Below are positions 36,344-49,478 of a DNA stretch of 64,000 bases, one piece after another. A model generated the notes under the pieces. That model did not search any database. It saw nothing but the letters and a program-made list of their open reading frames with translations, and was not told where the DNA came from. Each line of letters begins with the position of its first letter. Within the stretch, counting starts at the first letter, position 1. Origin of the DNA: Bugula neritina (lineage: Eukaryota > Bryozoa > Gymnolaemata > Cheilostomatida > Bugulidae); contig OZ037769.1 in NCBI GenBank assembly GCA_964035545.1, forward strand, positions 3,813,001 through 3,877,000, written 5' to 3'. The translations under genes and the position numbers were made by a program.

Positions 36344-39300
36344 GTGAATTCTTGATTACGTATACTTGTAGAAATACGATTTTATCTTGTAGCATGTAAA
36401 GCTTAACACAATTTCTTAAAATTATAAAAACTGAGAAAAAAAGGCTTCACAACCAAATTTGAACTTCAATCAAAATTTGAAGTCTATTTTATATTATAAT
36501 TCTAAATTTTAATCATGAATGAAAACCCAGTCATTTATTGTATATATGAATGTGAGTATTGTATAAAATCATCATCTTAGGGTACAAAGAGGCTGATTTA
36601 AGTTGCAAAAAAACCCATCAAAAGGCATTATAATGATTGGTTGCAAATAATGTTAGTCCAACATTTGTAAATGCATGAGGAAAGTTTCAACACTAACTGC
36701 TCATTACCGACTTAACAACATACATTAGATGGTGGCAATTGTTTAAAGAATGGCAAATGCATTTCCTGTAAACTATCCACGTGCCTTACGAATAAATTTG
36801 AAGGTTACTGGTACAGTTAGGTACAGTGTTAATGAAATTGAGAAAAACCTGTGTTCTATGCTAGAATTGTAGCAAAAGAAGTCACGTTCCACTTAAACCC
36901 CAAAGCAAAGTTTTTTTACAAAACTTGGGATATGGAATTTTTTCAAATACTGCACCTGAAAGTAAATGTAGTGTAGAGTACAACATTTTAAGAAATTCAA
37001 CATGCATTTATTTCAAATATTGTAAATTAAAGTGAATGGAAATTAGAATGAGTTTCTCTCAGCTCCTTAAGTGCCGGGTGTTGGGGTATCCGTACTCCTG
37101 TGGGATGCACTCTACTAATTCCACTTTGCTTGCTCAATGCTCCATCAGACTGTTAATTAAGTTACGGATAAGAAAATGATTTTATTGCTGCCGGTACTTA
37201 CTTGTACATCTGCCTTTGGGTCAGCTCATCTCCTCTATATGAAACATAATCATTATGGGGCCAGTTAAGTGTTTGCATTGATTATTGCATGAAATATGCC
37301 AGCATACGGCCAGTGTATTTGCAGCATTTGCACAGCCATGATGCTATTAATGTACATTGGCTGAATTGCAGATGTCTTTAATCCACTTGAGCATTCAGTC
37401 AAGTACTTTTGGAGTGAAACAACAAATGATTGACTCTTTTTTACCCGCTACATAAATGCTACATTTCTTTTCCATCTGCTAATTACAAACTTGTGTTTGC
37501 ACAGAACACATCTTCTTCTTAGGTTACTCTCTACTCTTGGCTCAAGTAAGTTGTTCTTTGGTTTGTATCTTATCACAAAAACTTATTTCTAATTTGTGAC
37601 CCAAATTTTATTTTCACTACTATCTACTATAAAGTTTCATTATTTACTTTGAATTTAATTGTAACGTTTGACCAGTTGTTGGAGTTGGAATGTAAATAAG
37701 CTGTAATTAATTTGAGATGACAAATTGGCTCTTTTTCTTCATTTTAATCAGCTGCAGCTTTCCATCTGGTGACATATGCTAACTGGTCATTTATTATAAT
37801 AGCTTTAATTCTTATAGCAACTTCAAAGAGAATTTTTCTTTAACTGAGTAGACATTTACTATATTATTTATTGTCCACCAAGTATATTAGGCTACTTGTA
37901 TAATTGAAATATTTATTTGATGCTTGGCTAGAATTTCTCCAGTAGACAAGCATGTAATAAATTAGCCAATGTAACATCTGTGTTAGCATTAAAACCATCT
38001 GCTAGCATTATTTAGTAGGTAAAGCTTTAGCATAAGACAGTTTGTACAAACTATATAGAAGTTAATTAGGCTGTTAATTTAACTATTTATTGTTAAGATT
38101 ATCTTTTTGTTAGTTGAAGTTGTTGGTATTGTTCCATAGGTTGTCAAATTGATAAAGAGTGCTTAGCTCAATACGTTCTTGAGGTTGACAGCATAACTGT
38201 TCTGTCAGTTTTGAAATATCTGCCTTTTAACTGCAAAATTACATTCTTGTAATTCCTTGCTAAGATATAAAATTTAAAAAAGTAAAGCAATTGATCAAAG
38301 TAGAGTAATCAATGGAAAATTTTAGGCAATTTTGAGGGTAAAATGGAAATCATAACCTAATTATTAGGATTGGTTTTTAAGTTACCTAAATTATTTTTAC
38401 ATTTTGCTCAAAATTTAATTTTTTTTACATTTTGTATAAGTGACAACATTTACTAGAAATAATGATGTGTTTATGCCTTTAATGGTAAAAAAATACATGC
38501 AACTACCCGTGAGTATATAACTCCAAATTGCTGGGCATCATTAGTCTGTCTGCCTTATGCAAATCGTAATTCTCTACTAGTTTCAGTATTGCTCCCAGAA
38601 TCTTTAAATTTTCTTCATTCACTTGAAAATAAAGTGTTTTTTTCCTAGAGGTTTCAGTGAAAGTTAGGTCACATACTTTTATGAGAAATCTACCTAGCTA
38701 ATTCTGATTTAACACTTGTTTTAATTTTTGCATGTAATATTGCTGCTTCAAAGCTGGCGTTATAATTTGGATTTGTCACCTCTAGCTTAGGAGAGACAAA
38801 TCCAAATACCAGAAAGCTACAATTAAGCTCTATTTTACTATGTAGTTGTATATAACGCGTGGTATTTCATTCTAATAGGCACCAAATATTTTATATTATG
38901 ATATTTATTATTATTTTGTTTTATATTTTATAGTAGGTTGGCACCAAAATTCACATACTGCATACTAAATCAACTTTCCTATGAAAAGTCAAACTATTTC
39001 TCATACTCAGTTCTGTAATCATCACAATAAGCCTATCATTTGTTTTTAGCTCTAATGGTCATAAGTGTTGAATTTTTTTAGTTTTTCTTTTTGTTTTCAA
39101 TCAAAAATGTTATGGTAATTGTTGCCCAATTTCTTTTAAATTGCCTTTCAAAACAGCACTGAATTTGAACTTCATAGAGTGTCTGCTGGAATTTCTTTAT
39201 AGAGGTTTTTACCTTCAAATAAAGAATTATGTGACCACAAGTGCTTCATAAACTACTTTTAACCTGATGTGTGTATGCAAAACTAATCATCTAATATGAC

Positions 39301-42300
39301 CTAGAGGTCAAGATTTAGTAGCATCTGCAGATGAGAAATGCTGGCCTTTCTTATTTTAATCTATAAAAAATGTATTTCAAAGTATTCATTTGAAGGCATC
39401 ATTACATCCGGTAGTAATATTTCATTTCTATTTTTGAAATAGTAATTGCTATATTAGTCAAAATTCACTGTGACCTTTTTGTGGGGTTGCTAAAGAGGCT
39501 AAAAATAATTTATGCAAGTTTTGCATTCAAAAAATAATTTAAATTATTATGTTCTAATAAAATCCAGGAGTTGTGTTACTATGCTAGCTGATTTCTATTT
39601 GGGTTATTCAACAATTTCCTTTTTCACTAACTAAAAAAACAGTTATTCTACAGCAAAATTTTATCATTCAGCTTTGTCTAGCTATGGCCTTTATATTTTC
39701 ACATTCTGTTGGTTTAGGGAATGCCAGTTGGCTCAGCATTTAAAAAGAATTATAACTAAGTTTTAATTCATTGGTTACATGGGCTCCAAATGGAAGAATT
39801 AGTTACATCAGTTTTGGCCATTTGTGATTTGTTAACATGATCTCTTGCTGTATTGTATTGGCTGGTTTGAGGATTGTACTGGAATATTCTATCTCGATTA
39901 TCAAACATGAATTTAGTAACCTCCATAATTTTCTAATATTACAAAGTAACCAATGCTTTTTATAAAAGTGTAATGTTTTGGTGTTAAAGACAATTTATAT
40001 TTCGTTTGCAAATAGTTGTGTCACAAATTCTCACATCATAGTGGGGGTTACTAGCCCTAAATTTAGTCTGTTTAGCAATGCTAGAAAGGGTTGTGTTATT
40101 TAAAGTCTATTTTAGTAACAGACAACTTTTTATGGATTTTGAACTAAAAACATTTTCTATTTACTGAATCTCATGTCTCTGCTGGCATTTAGTAGTAAAA
40201 TTCCTTCCTCAAGGGTCATGCCAGCTTCTGGCCAATAGTGTTGGATAAAATTCATCTCTTTATGAGAATTGTCTTTCCCATTTGAAATATGCTGAAGCTT
40301 GCTTAAAAGTCACTAAATCAACAATAATATCTTTATTGTACTACTATTGAACTACACTAGTTAGTCCAATTAGAAAAACTGAAATCAACTAAATTTGCAA
40401 TTGAAAATTGTTATAATTTAATAAAAGTTATGAAATCAATTAAATTAGAACTATTAGATATCTGCTGTGGGTTTATCATTAGTGTTTGTCTTTTGTCCCA
40501 TTAAAATTATGAAATATGAATAATATGGTGTTTGACCTTTTCATTATATAACTGAGAATATTGCCTTGTCTCTGCGTTCACCTATTTTATGGTCGAGAAC
40601 AGAAGTGATGATGGCTGTGTCTGCTGTGGGTACAGAGTAATAATCCAGTGGTTTCAGTTGCACTCGTGACCCCTGTGGCATAGAACTCGAGTAGTTTATA
40701 CTTCAATATACTTCAGCACAAGTTAGCTACTGCTGCTGCTTTCCCTATACTTAGTAACTTCTTTTTCAATTAAATTTTAAGTTCAAATTTTCTTTGTTTA
40801 GATTAAAGTACTAAACTTTGACAATAATAATTTTGCTAAGAATAAGATTGACCTATAAATGAATCATTAGTCAACCGCTTCTAAAACTAGGAATGCTTTC
40901 CCTCAACATATATATTTTCAGACACATTCATTCATAAATATAATATTCAACCTATATTACTATTGCTTTTAGGACTTTGAGTAAAATTATCGACCTGCTG
41001 TGCTGGACTTGGACTACGTTGCCAGGGGTGATGTGGCTGAGCTGAGACTAGGGTGTGTTGGTTAGACCAACAGAGACATTGGTCAGTGGTTGGTTAAGAT
41101 GTAATGAAATATACCACAGCCACTGGATCCTAACCTTCCCAATAATGAGTTGAGCAGCTAAACACTTTATTAAACAAATAAAATATGGTAACCACCCCTA
41201 TATATCCTGTAATTTTATACCCCTTGCCTACAGTCAATTTTGATACCCACTGCCTTACTCCCGGTGTGTCTCTAAATGTTTACCACTTTTTCTTAAAGAA
41301 AGTTTTTTTCTCCCCAGGTTGCACTTCTGCTGAAATACATTCAATCTGTTTTTATGTAAATGTTGCTTTTATTCATCTAATTTTTAGCATGATAACTTAG
41401 TTTAACATTATTTTCTGGTATAGATACGATGTTGGTTAAACCCTTGTATTTCTTATAAAAGGTATTTTTGTATACCTTTTCTTATTAATTGATACATTTG
41501 CGTTTTTCAAGTCAGCAATTTCGTCTAAACATTGTTTTACCTCTAAAAACTAGCATGCAGTTTACGTTATACAAACACAATTTATACGTAATCTTATGAA
41601 TAATTTCCAAAATGCATGTTTCCCGAATGCTCACAAGGTGTTACAAAACACCAAACTCGTCATTTTTGTGCAATTCTTAAAAAATGAACCATCTGTTGGA
41701 GCGCGAGGTGTAACCGCAGGGCACACTGGTGAATAAGGCATATCACATGAGTGTTATTAATAATATAAGTATGAGTTATAAAAATATTTTGTAGAATTAT
41801 GTAAAGTTGCTACCTTTGCCACAGTTGATATTGCGTATGCACACATGTCTTGCACACTGTCATGTTGATGTATACGTTTACATCTACGTGAATCAATCGG
41901 CCAGTGTTTCAGAGTTCAAAGGAAATATGCTGAACTCACCGATATGACTAGCTCATTTATTAACAAAAAGTTACTTCTGTCTTTAATTAATCCATATTTC
42001 TATTCTAGGCATCATGGAATCTATTTTTAGCTGCACTAAAAACTGTGAAGATTCAGCTAGAATTCCACTTCCGAGCATCTACCCAGCATTAATAGGGGAG
42101 AATCAGAGGTGGTTTGCTGATAATTAACCCCAGTGGGAAGCAGGTAGTGCTCTCTTACTAGCTCAATTCAACGCTTCTTCTCTTTAGGCCCCAAGAGCTA
42201 ATTGCTAACAGTCTCTGCTCACTTCCATGCCAGAAAATTGTAAGCACATTTGGGCCCAAATGAACGTTATTGGGGGTATTTGATGTTGGACCACATGATA

Positions 42301-43284
42301 GTGTGCTAAAGATAGCACACTAAATTACTAGCTAATGTGTATGTTTATTGTGTTGGAAGCCATTCATAAATTGTTATCAACTGCGCCTCTTGTTTGTAGT
42401 GCTGTGTTTGAATGGTGTTTCTGTTTCAATGTACAATACAGTGTTGTTATGCTGCACACCTAGTCCCCCCTCTCTCTCATTCAGTACTTGGTGTACATTC
42501 TATGCTCTAACACCTTACTGTCTCTCAGCTTTACCTACTCCAACTAATTCTGGAGCTACATGAAGAAGTAACAACAGTTTGTCTAGCAGCCGGTTTCCAT
42601 TTTGATCTTAGATTTTTCTTTACTCTGAGATCATTATGAAAACTGATTATTCGACAAAATCATTCCACATCAAAGATAAGTCTTACTGGAGTTTTATGCA
42701 GCCAGTGCAAGCAATGCTAGTATTTTTAAAGTTTATCTGTAAACTTAATTTTAACTAGGCCTTGCTGGTTTCGCTAGATTGTCTTTGTCAGCTGACACTC
42801 CAAACGAAAGCTGTTATCAACCATTTCAATGAGTTTATGGTTGACATCACTTAAGATCTGTGCTTCTTTAAGCTAGCTGTGACCTAACGTCATTTGCCTG
42901 ACACTTAAGCCTTCTACCACATCTAGTTGAAGCCCCATAAAAGCCTCTGGCGGTGGTCAGGTATCATATGGCTGGGGTTAAGATGGTCTAATTAGTTGAC
43001 TAACGAGGAGGTTACATTCACCGGATGGCTTACCATCATCACGACCAAACTATCACTGCTTTAATTAAATTGATTAATCAAACCAGATTTCAAACTTGTT
43101 TTTCTAAAAAAAACTTGCTGATTAGTCATTGTTAGGCACATTGTTAGGCACATGGTCAGCATATGTAAAGTATCAACGGCAGCGTGTTGAAACCACATGC
43201 TATCATGTATCCACTTTGTGATTGGCTGAATGACAGGCGACTTCATTTGATTAGCAGTGTAAGTCCCCTGCTAGGAGAGGTGAT

Positions 43285-43290
43285 TATAAA
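43285..43290 (+). promoter_or_regulatory. SoxE: TATA box of SoxE
   Basis: TATAAA about 112-117 nt upstream of the ATG at 43402, in the less AT-rich context GAGAGGTGATTATAAAACAT. It is a plausible core promoter with an 80-90-nt leader. Confidence 0.6.
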
Positions 43291-43401
43291 ACATTGATAC
43301 CTCAAGTTTGTTGTTCATATTTATTTACTGCTTCGTACAACTAACATCGCTTGGTATTACTGTCTCTTAGCTATTTTCTTTTCTCACGGAATTGCTAAAC
43401 T

Positions 43402-44860
43402 ATGGCTTCAGACCACAGCGAAGAATGCATGAGCTCTCCAGCTTTCAGTGATGACTCTTCCGTAGCTGGTGGCGTAGACATCGACGATTCTGGAATACAG
43501 GAAGCGGTTAGTAATGTGTTGAAAGGCTACGACTGGTCTTTAGTAACGTCTCAGTCGAAGGCTAATGAGCGTCGGAAACCTCACATCAAGCGTCCAATGA
43601 ACGCCTTCATGGTCTGGGCTCAAGCTGCGCGCAGGAAACTGGCTGATCAATATCCACAACTACACAACGCAGAACTTAGCAAGACTCTCGGCAAACTGTG
43701 GAAGTAAGTTGGTAAAATTATAAAGTTAATACACGCTTTTAAACGTGTTTTACAAGTCATGTAGGCATTGCTGTATACGTAATAAAACTGATAGATCTTG
43801 ATGAAAAATCTAAAATCTAGTCATTTCACACAGTTTAGCTTTTAGTAGGCCTTACATTTACATCAATATTCAATTTGTAGGTTGCTCAACAACTCGGAGA
43901 AAAAACCGTTCATTGAAGAAGCTGAAAAGCTTAGAAAGCAGCACAAAAAAGATCACCCAGACTACAAGTACCAGCCGAGAAGACGTAGATCCAATGCTAA
44001 GGCACAGCAGCTGAGTGGCAGTGGGGAAGGCCCCAGCACTGAGTTGAAAGATGAGGTAGGAATCTGGTCTATTGCCAGTAACTTACTGCTAATGTTGGTC
44101 AACTAGTAGAATGTATTTGTTTCTGAATATTTTTTGCTACTAAGATATAAATAAACAATTATTATTTGCTATACTTAAATAAATATTGATATATAGAAAT
44201 TAGTTGTGACTGTCGTCGTAACTTTTTACATGAATTTTTAGATTATACAATTTTATTGTATTGTTTCTGCAGGTTTCAGTGGAAAGCTGTTCAAGTCAGT
44301 CCTCATGTACTGGATTATTAAGTGTTGACGTTTCCCATGGCGTAATTTCTCCTCCTACACCACCTAAAACTCCAAAAAATCAACCAATCACATCACAAAA
44401 TATGATGCATTGTGATTACAGAATTCCTCCTCAAGGTTGGTTTTATGTTAATATTTTGGTAAAACTTATTTTATTTTAAAGTAAAACATTCACCATTTGT
44501 TTAAAAGTTATTTTCTTTTTTCAAAACGTTGTAATCATTTATATAGGTCAACCAATGGATACGTATTACCACCCCTCTGCTGCTCCACTTCCCTCCACCT
44601 CTGTGGTAGGATTTGATAGTCAAGAACTGGACCAGTATTTCCCTGATAAATCATGCAGGACGACGCAGCCACTAGCCCACTACTCCCTACCTGTAGGGGA
44701 CAACTCCCAATCACAGGCTGATTATACTACACTACAATCATGCTATGCCCCGTATGATCACCATCAGCAATATAACCTGCAGCATGAAGACTCAGCCTAT
44801 TATTCTCAGCCTACTGACAGTTCTTGGTTGTCACAAACCAATTGGCTCAAACACTATTAA
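43402..44860 (+). CDS. SoxE: SoxE-group HMG-box transcription factor (Sox8/9/10 relative)
   Basis: Four exons: 43402-43703, 43881-44055, 44273-44435, 44547-44860; 954 nt, 317 residues. A SoxE dimerisation segment precedes the HMG box ([17 protein letters not shown], about 32-48). The HMG box spans about 61-135, with [20 protein letters not shown], the [14 protein letters not shown] helix and [11 protein letters not shown] as the C-terminal basic motif. Intron 1 splits the box after GKLWK, the position used in vertebrate Sox8/9/10. PPTPPKTP at 186-193 matches the SPPTPPTTPK motif of the vertebrate K2 region. The C-terminal third is rich in Ser, Pro, Gln and Tyr, as in transactivation domains. 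It is shorter than vertebrate SoxE (about 460-510). SoxE proteins bind AACAAT-type sites as monomers or dimers and control cell-fate programmes. The dimerisation segment excludes SoxB, SoxC, SoxD and SoxF. Confidence 0.95.
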
Positions 44861-45559
44861 ACTTGGCAATAAGGACTAGCCATTCTGTACAATACTAAAT
44901 CTATTTTATGTATTTCAATTTTCTATAAATTTCTGTATAAAAGCAAAAGTTGCTATTGCATTTTAAACCTACATTGCAATGCAGCAAGAATTTTTTTCTA
45001 TTTTTAAAAGTTATGTAAATAGCATTTTTGATTCTTTTTACTTCTATGCAAATTCAAATTTATTTGAAGAATACTCCATTCGTTTGATTCGCTACAGACA
45101 ATGGCGGGACCAATGATCTGTCTCTAGCGCTATTCCATGTACATAGTCTATGCAACTATCTACATATCTACACCAGTTTACTATAGCACGTACCTTTTTC
45201 TCAATCTTCTCTATGCATGAAATTTCTACCACTATTATGAATCTCTCTAAATTTCAAATACAAAATTCACAATTAGAAATGTTTTTGTCTAAGTTTCAAC
45301 TGCATGGTAAAATTAAAGTTTAGAATTGTTTTAAAATAAGGCTTTAAACACTTAGAACTGCATTACATGGTGTCATTCTATTAAAGAGACTTGCCTAATC
45401 TATTATACTATATCTGTAACTTGAGTAATATAATATCTGGCCAAGTGTGCAGAGGGCATGTTAGTACTTTGTTGAATAATTGGAAATTATATCTGCAAAA
45501 GCATTATAATGGAGTTTAAAGCTTGAATAAGAAGACAATATAATTGAATGGTACAACCA

Positions 45560-46231
<672 letters not shown>

Positions 46232-47090
46232 CATATGCAAAAGATTAAAAATGCTAAAGAAATTATTTGACCGTGTCAAATTTATTGGCTAAAAGCAACT
46301 AAACTTAAAATGACAACATTTAGTTTTATAAAATAACACATACAAAGCATTACAGTTTATAAACAAATACAAATTAAACCACTTTTTTAAGAAAATAGCT
46401 CAATTTACTTGCTAAATTGCTATTCAGTTGTATTACATAAGTTGAAACTGTTATTTTACCATTTCTTAGTTTGTGAATTACTTCAACATGTCAAAATAAC
46501 AAAAACCTATAAAGCTATCTCAGTCTTGCCTCTCAACTCCCAGGGTTATTAATAATATACCCATTACGAAATTACATATACAGTTAATTTTATTCTAATG
46601 TGCAGTAAAAATTAGGATGTGAAAAGGAAATTGTAGATAATTATGAAGGGTAAGTGTTACACATGTTCACACTAGCTTCTATCATTGCACATCTTTGAGT
46701 CTATGGGAATATAGATTCATTCACACATGTGATAATTGCTTAATCTAAAATGCTTTGTTCCATGTGAGACATCAATCATTCTAATAAATAACATAATGCT
46801 TATGATGATGCAAATAGAATCAAATTAGTAAAGTTACATGTTGCCTGTTAACCGTAATTTAATTAGAATTTTAATTTATATTCTCCAGCATTAAACAATC
46901 TCAAAAGTACTCTATACATTAGTGTGACAATAGCTAAACCAGTATAATATTTTCTCTTTTTGTAACAATTTTTTTATAAAAACAGAATGTCTCAAATTCC
47001 TGTATATTCTAAGCTTTCATGCATTTCTAAATTATGATTTCAACTTTATATTCTACTGCTCATAGTATTGTCATACTTCCTATAAGTGGC

Positions 47091-47111
47091 GGGGGGGGGG
47101 GGGGGGGGGGG
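47091..47111 (+). repeat. Poly(G) tract of 21
   Basis: An uninterrupted G21 run followed by ACTGGGGTG. It could form a G-quadruplex, and its length is likely imprecise in sequencing. Confidence 0.9.
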
Positions 47112-49478
47112 ACTGGGGTGTTGCTTTTATTTTATTCATATTTATTAACTTCAAACCACTAGCTGTTGGTATATTGTTTGTATTATAGGGGAAGGGGTAT
47201 TGCTAAAATATGTGTTAAATATGTGTATATACTCATCTTCTTCTAAAATTCAACGGTAAAATTACTTTTATGTTGTAAAACTTAGAACTAATTTTAATAC
47301 AATGGCTAAAAATAATCAATAAAATTAGAAAAAAATAATTTACTTGCTTTATATATTAGATATCTAAATTAGTTACATTCTGAATTTTTTAAAAAAAACT
47401 AAGTAATTTAGACAACAAAGCATGTTTAAATACACTTAAGCTTGCAGACCCTAAAAATAATTAGTAAAGTTGTATATATACAGCTTGCAAATAACTACTC
47501 AAGCTTAACTAAATAATTTCTCCAAGCTACAATATGTAACAAGTTTATGGTTTCAGCTCAAAATTCTTTAAAACTTTTATAACAGTTTTCAATTCTAAAG
47601 TCTTGTAAACAATAACCAAAAAATATAGATCATTCTACTGTCAAAGCCAAGCAATTCTTAGCTTTTAAATAATATCTTATATTTTATGTAGCAAACATTT
47701 GATTATTTTACAGCAATGTAACTTTTACAAGACCTGATAATGTGATTGTACAAATATGTAATGGCGTAGCACCTTACAAAGTGTGCTTTGTTTGATATAC
47801 ATATGGCTAAAAATTCTTAGGCCATCTATCGCAATATAATGCCTATACATGTTTACAAGTATCAAAACTATTTAGCAATATCATAAAAATAATATGTTAC
47901 CAGTGGCCTGGGTTGCATTTCGACAACCCTGGTACAAATATTTTGTTATCTCAAAACGCCAAAAGTTCATTCTGAGAAATTTTCTCATCATGTTTCTCTC
48001 TGCATGCTTCTTCTGCTTTGAATACAGTTAGAACATTTGCTATCAGGTATGGAAACATGAAAACAGTCTTTATGTTTCTATATACCTCGAATATACCTGT
48101 ACTATATATTTTAACAACAGCTACCGACCAACATGCGGATATATTGAATAGGCAACATGTAACCAACTATACATAAGTAACAGCCTTTTTATATAATTTG
48201 ATATTAAGTGCTGTCATTTGAACAGCTCTACAGCGTTCTTGAAATTCAAATATGCCCAGCAACTTGTAATATTAAAAATACTATTATACTATTACATCAT
48301 CATCAGGCTCCTAACCTAAGGCCCTAACACCTGCAGTGGTATACTTCAGAGTTTAGATAAGCACTTTGCCTAATCATTATATTAATCAAGTTATATTCAA
48401 TGACTAATATATGATTCATCATTTTACTGCACCTTATATAATATTATATAATTCACAGCATAAACAGAGTAAATAATACTTGCAATTCTGGAGAAAAAAG
48501 GTAGGTACACAGTCTATGAACAGGATGAAAATTGCACTGTTTCTGACTGTATTCATTTCAGTCCTTGGTGGGTAAGAGGTGGAAATCACGGTGTCTCACT
48601 ATAAATTCTTATTTTTGTATCAATTTAGTTCGACTAGTGATATGATGAAGCACACATGTACTACATATGCTGTATTGCAACACTCATATGTTACTAAGTC
48701 ACCACTCTCTGTCATACAGTGCAAGGTCTTTTCAGGTTCCCCAAATTTAGTAGATTATCTCCTTTTTTACTGGCACCTTTACCTTAATACTACTTATATT
48801 GCTTTTCTAAAACATACAATATTTTTCATATATATACATAAATAACTGCGCTGCAAGATTCTCCACGCTCACTATTTGAATTAAATATCAAAAATTACTC
48901 CAAAACTATATTATAGTAATATAAAGTAAGAGTTGGAATAAAATTCGCAACAGTATGTAATATGTATTTTTGTAACTTAGTAGTGTTTATAATTAATTAA
49001 AAACCATTTGTTTTCAATACTATAATTTTCCATTGCTATATCTCAGTATTCTATTTACTAAATTATAATTGCAATATCTCAACAATCCACAGGGGGGTTG
49101 AGCTGTATCAGTATCACTAGCTTATAAGAAGCTATGAAATGTAAACATTATTGATTTAAATTCAAATCATTTGTAGTTAATATTGATTTGTTTTTGAGCA
49201 ACTGTAATGTAAAGCTAAATGATTTTATGACGTAGGTGTAAGAACTAACATGGACCAAGCCTAGTTCAAATCCAGTTCAATAATCATCGTTACTTATAGA
49301 TGTATTATATTCCTAAACAATCAATGCACATTAAGCTGCCATTTCTTTGTTGTTCTGTTGCTACAACAAGGGATGCTGCGCTGTTACTGCAAGTAGGCCT
49401 CAGTATAGACTGCACTAAAGCAGCAGCAGCAGCAGTGACAGCACTCATTCTCTGTAAAGTATCATACAAGAAGTCACC

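Larger units (their letters stand above)
25640..43260. other. Gene desert upstream of SoxE
   Basis: About 17.6 kb with no exon I can support on either strand; open frames are short and without motifs. It contains a CA repeat, a GGTTGCTAGG minisatellite, two SINE fragments and several less AT-rich islands (for example 35990-36160 and 42000-42320) with dyad motifs. Given the neighbour, it is a reasonable place for long-range SoxE regulatory DNA, but that is inference. Confidence 0.5.

Noticed and set aside
43402-44860. SoxF or SoxB identity for the HMG gene
   Set aside because: The GYDWSLV dimerisation segment, [13 protein letters not shown] and [14 protein letters not shown] in the box, and PPTPPKTP are SoxE features.
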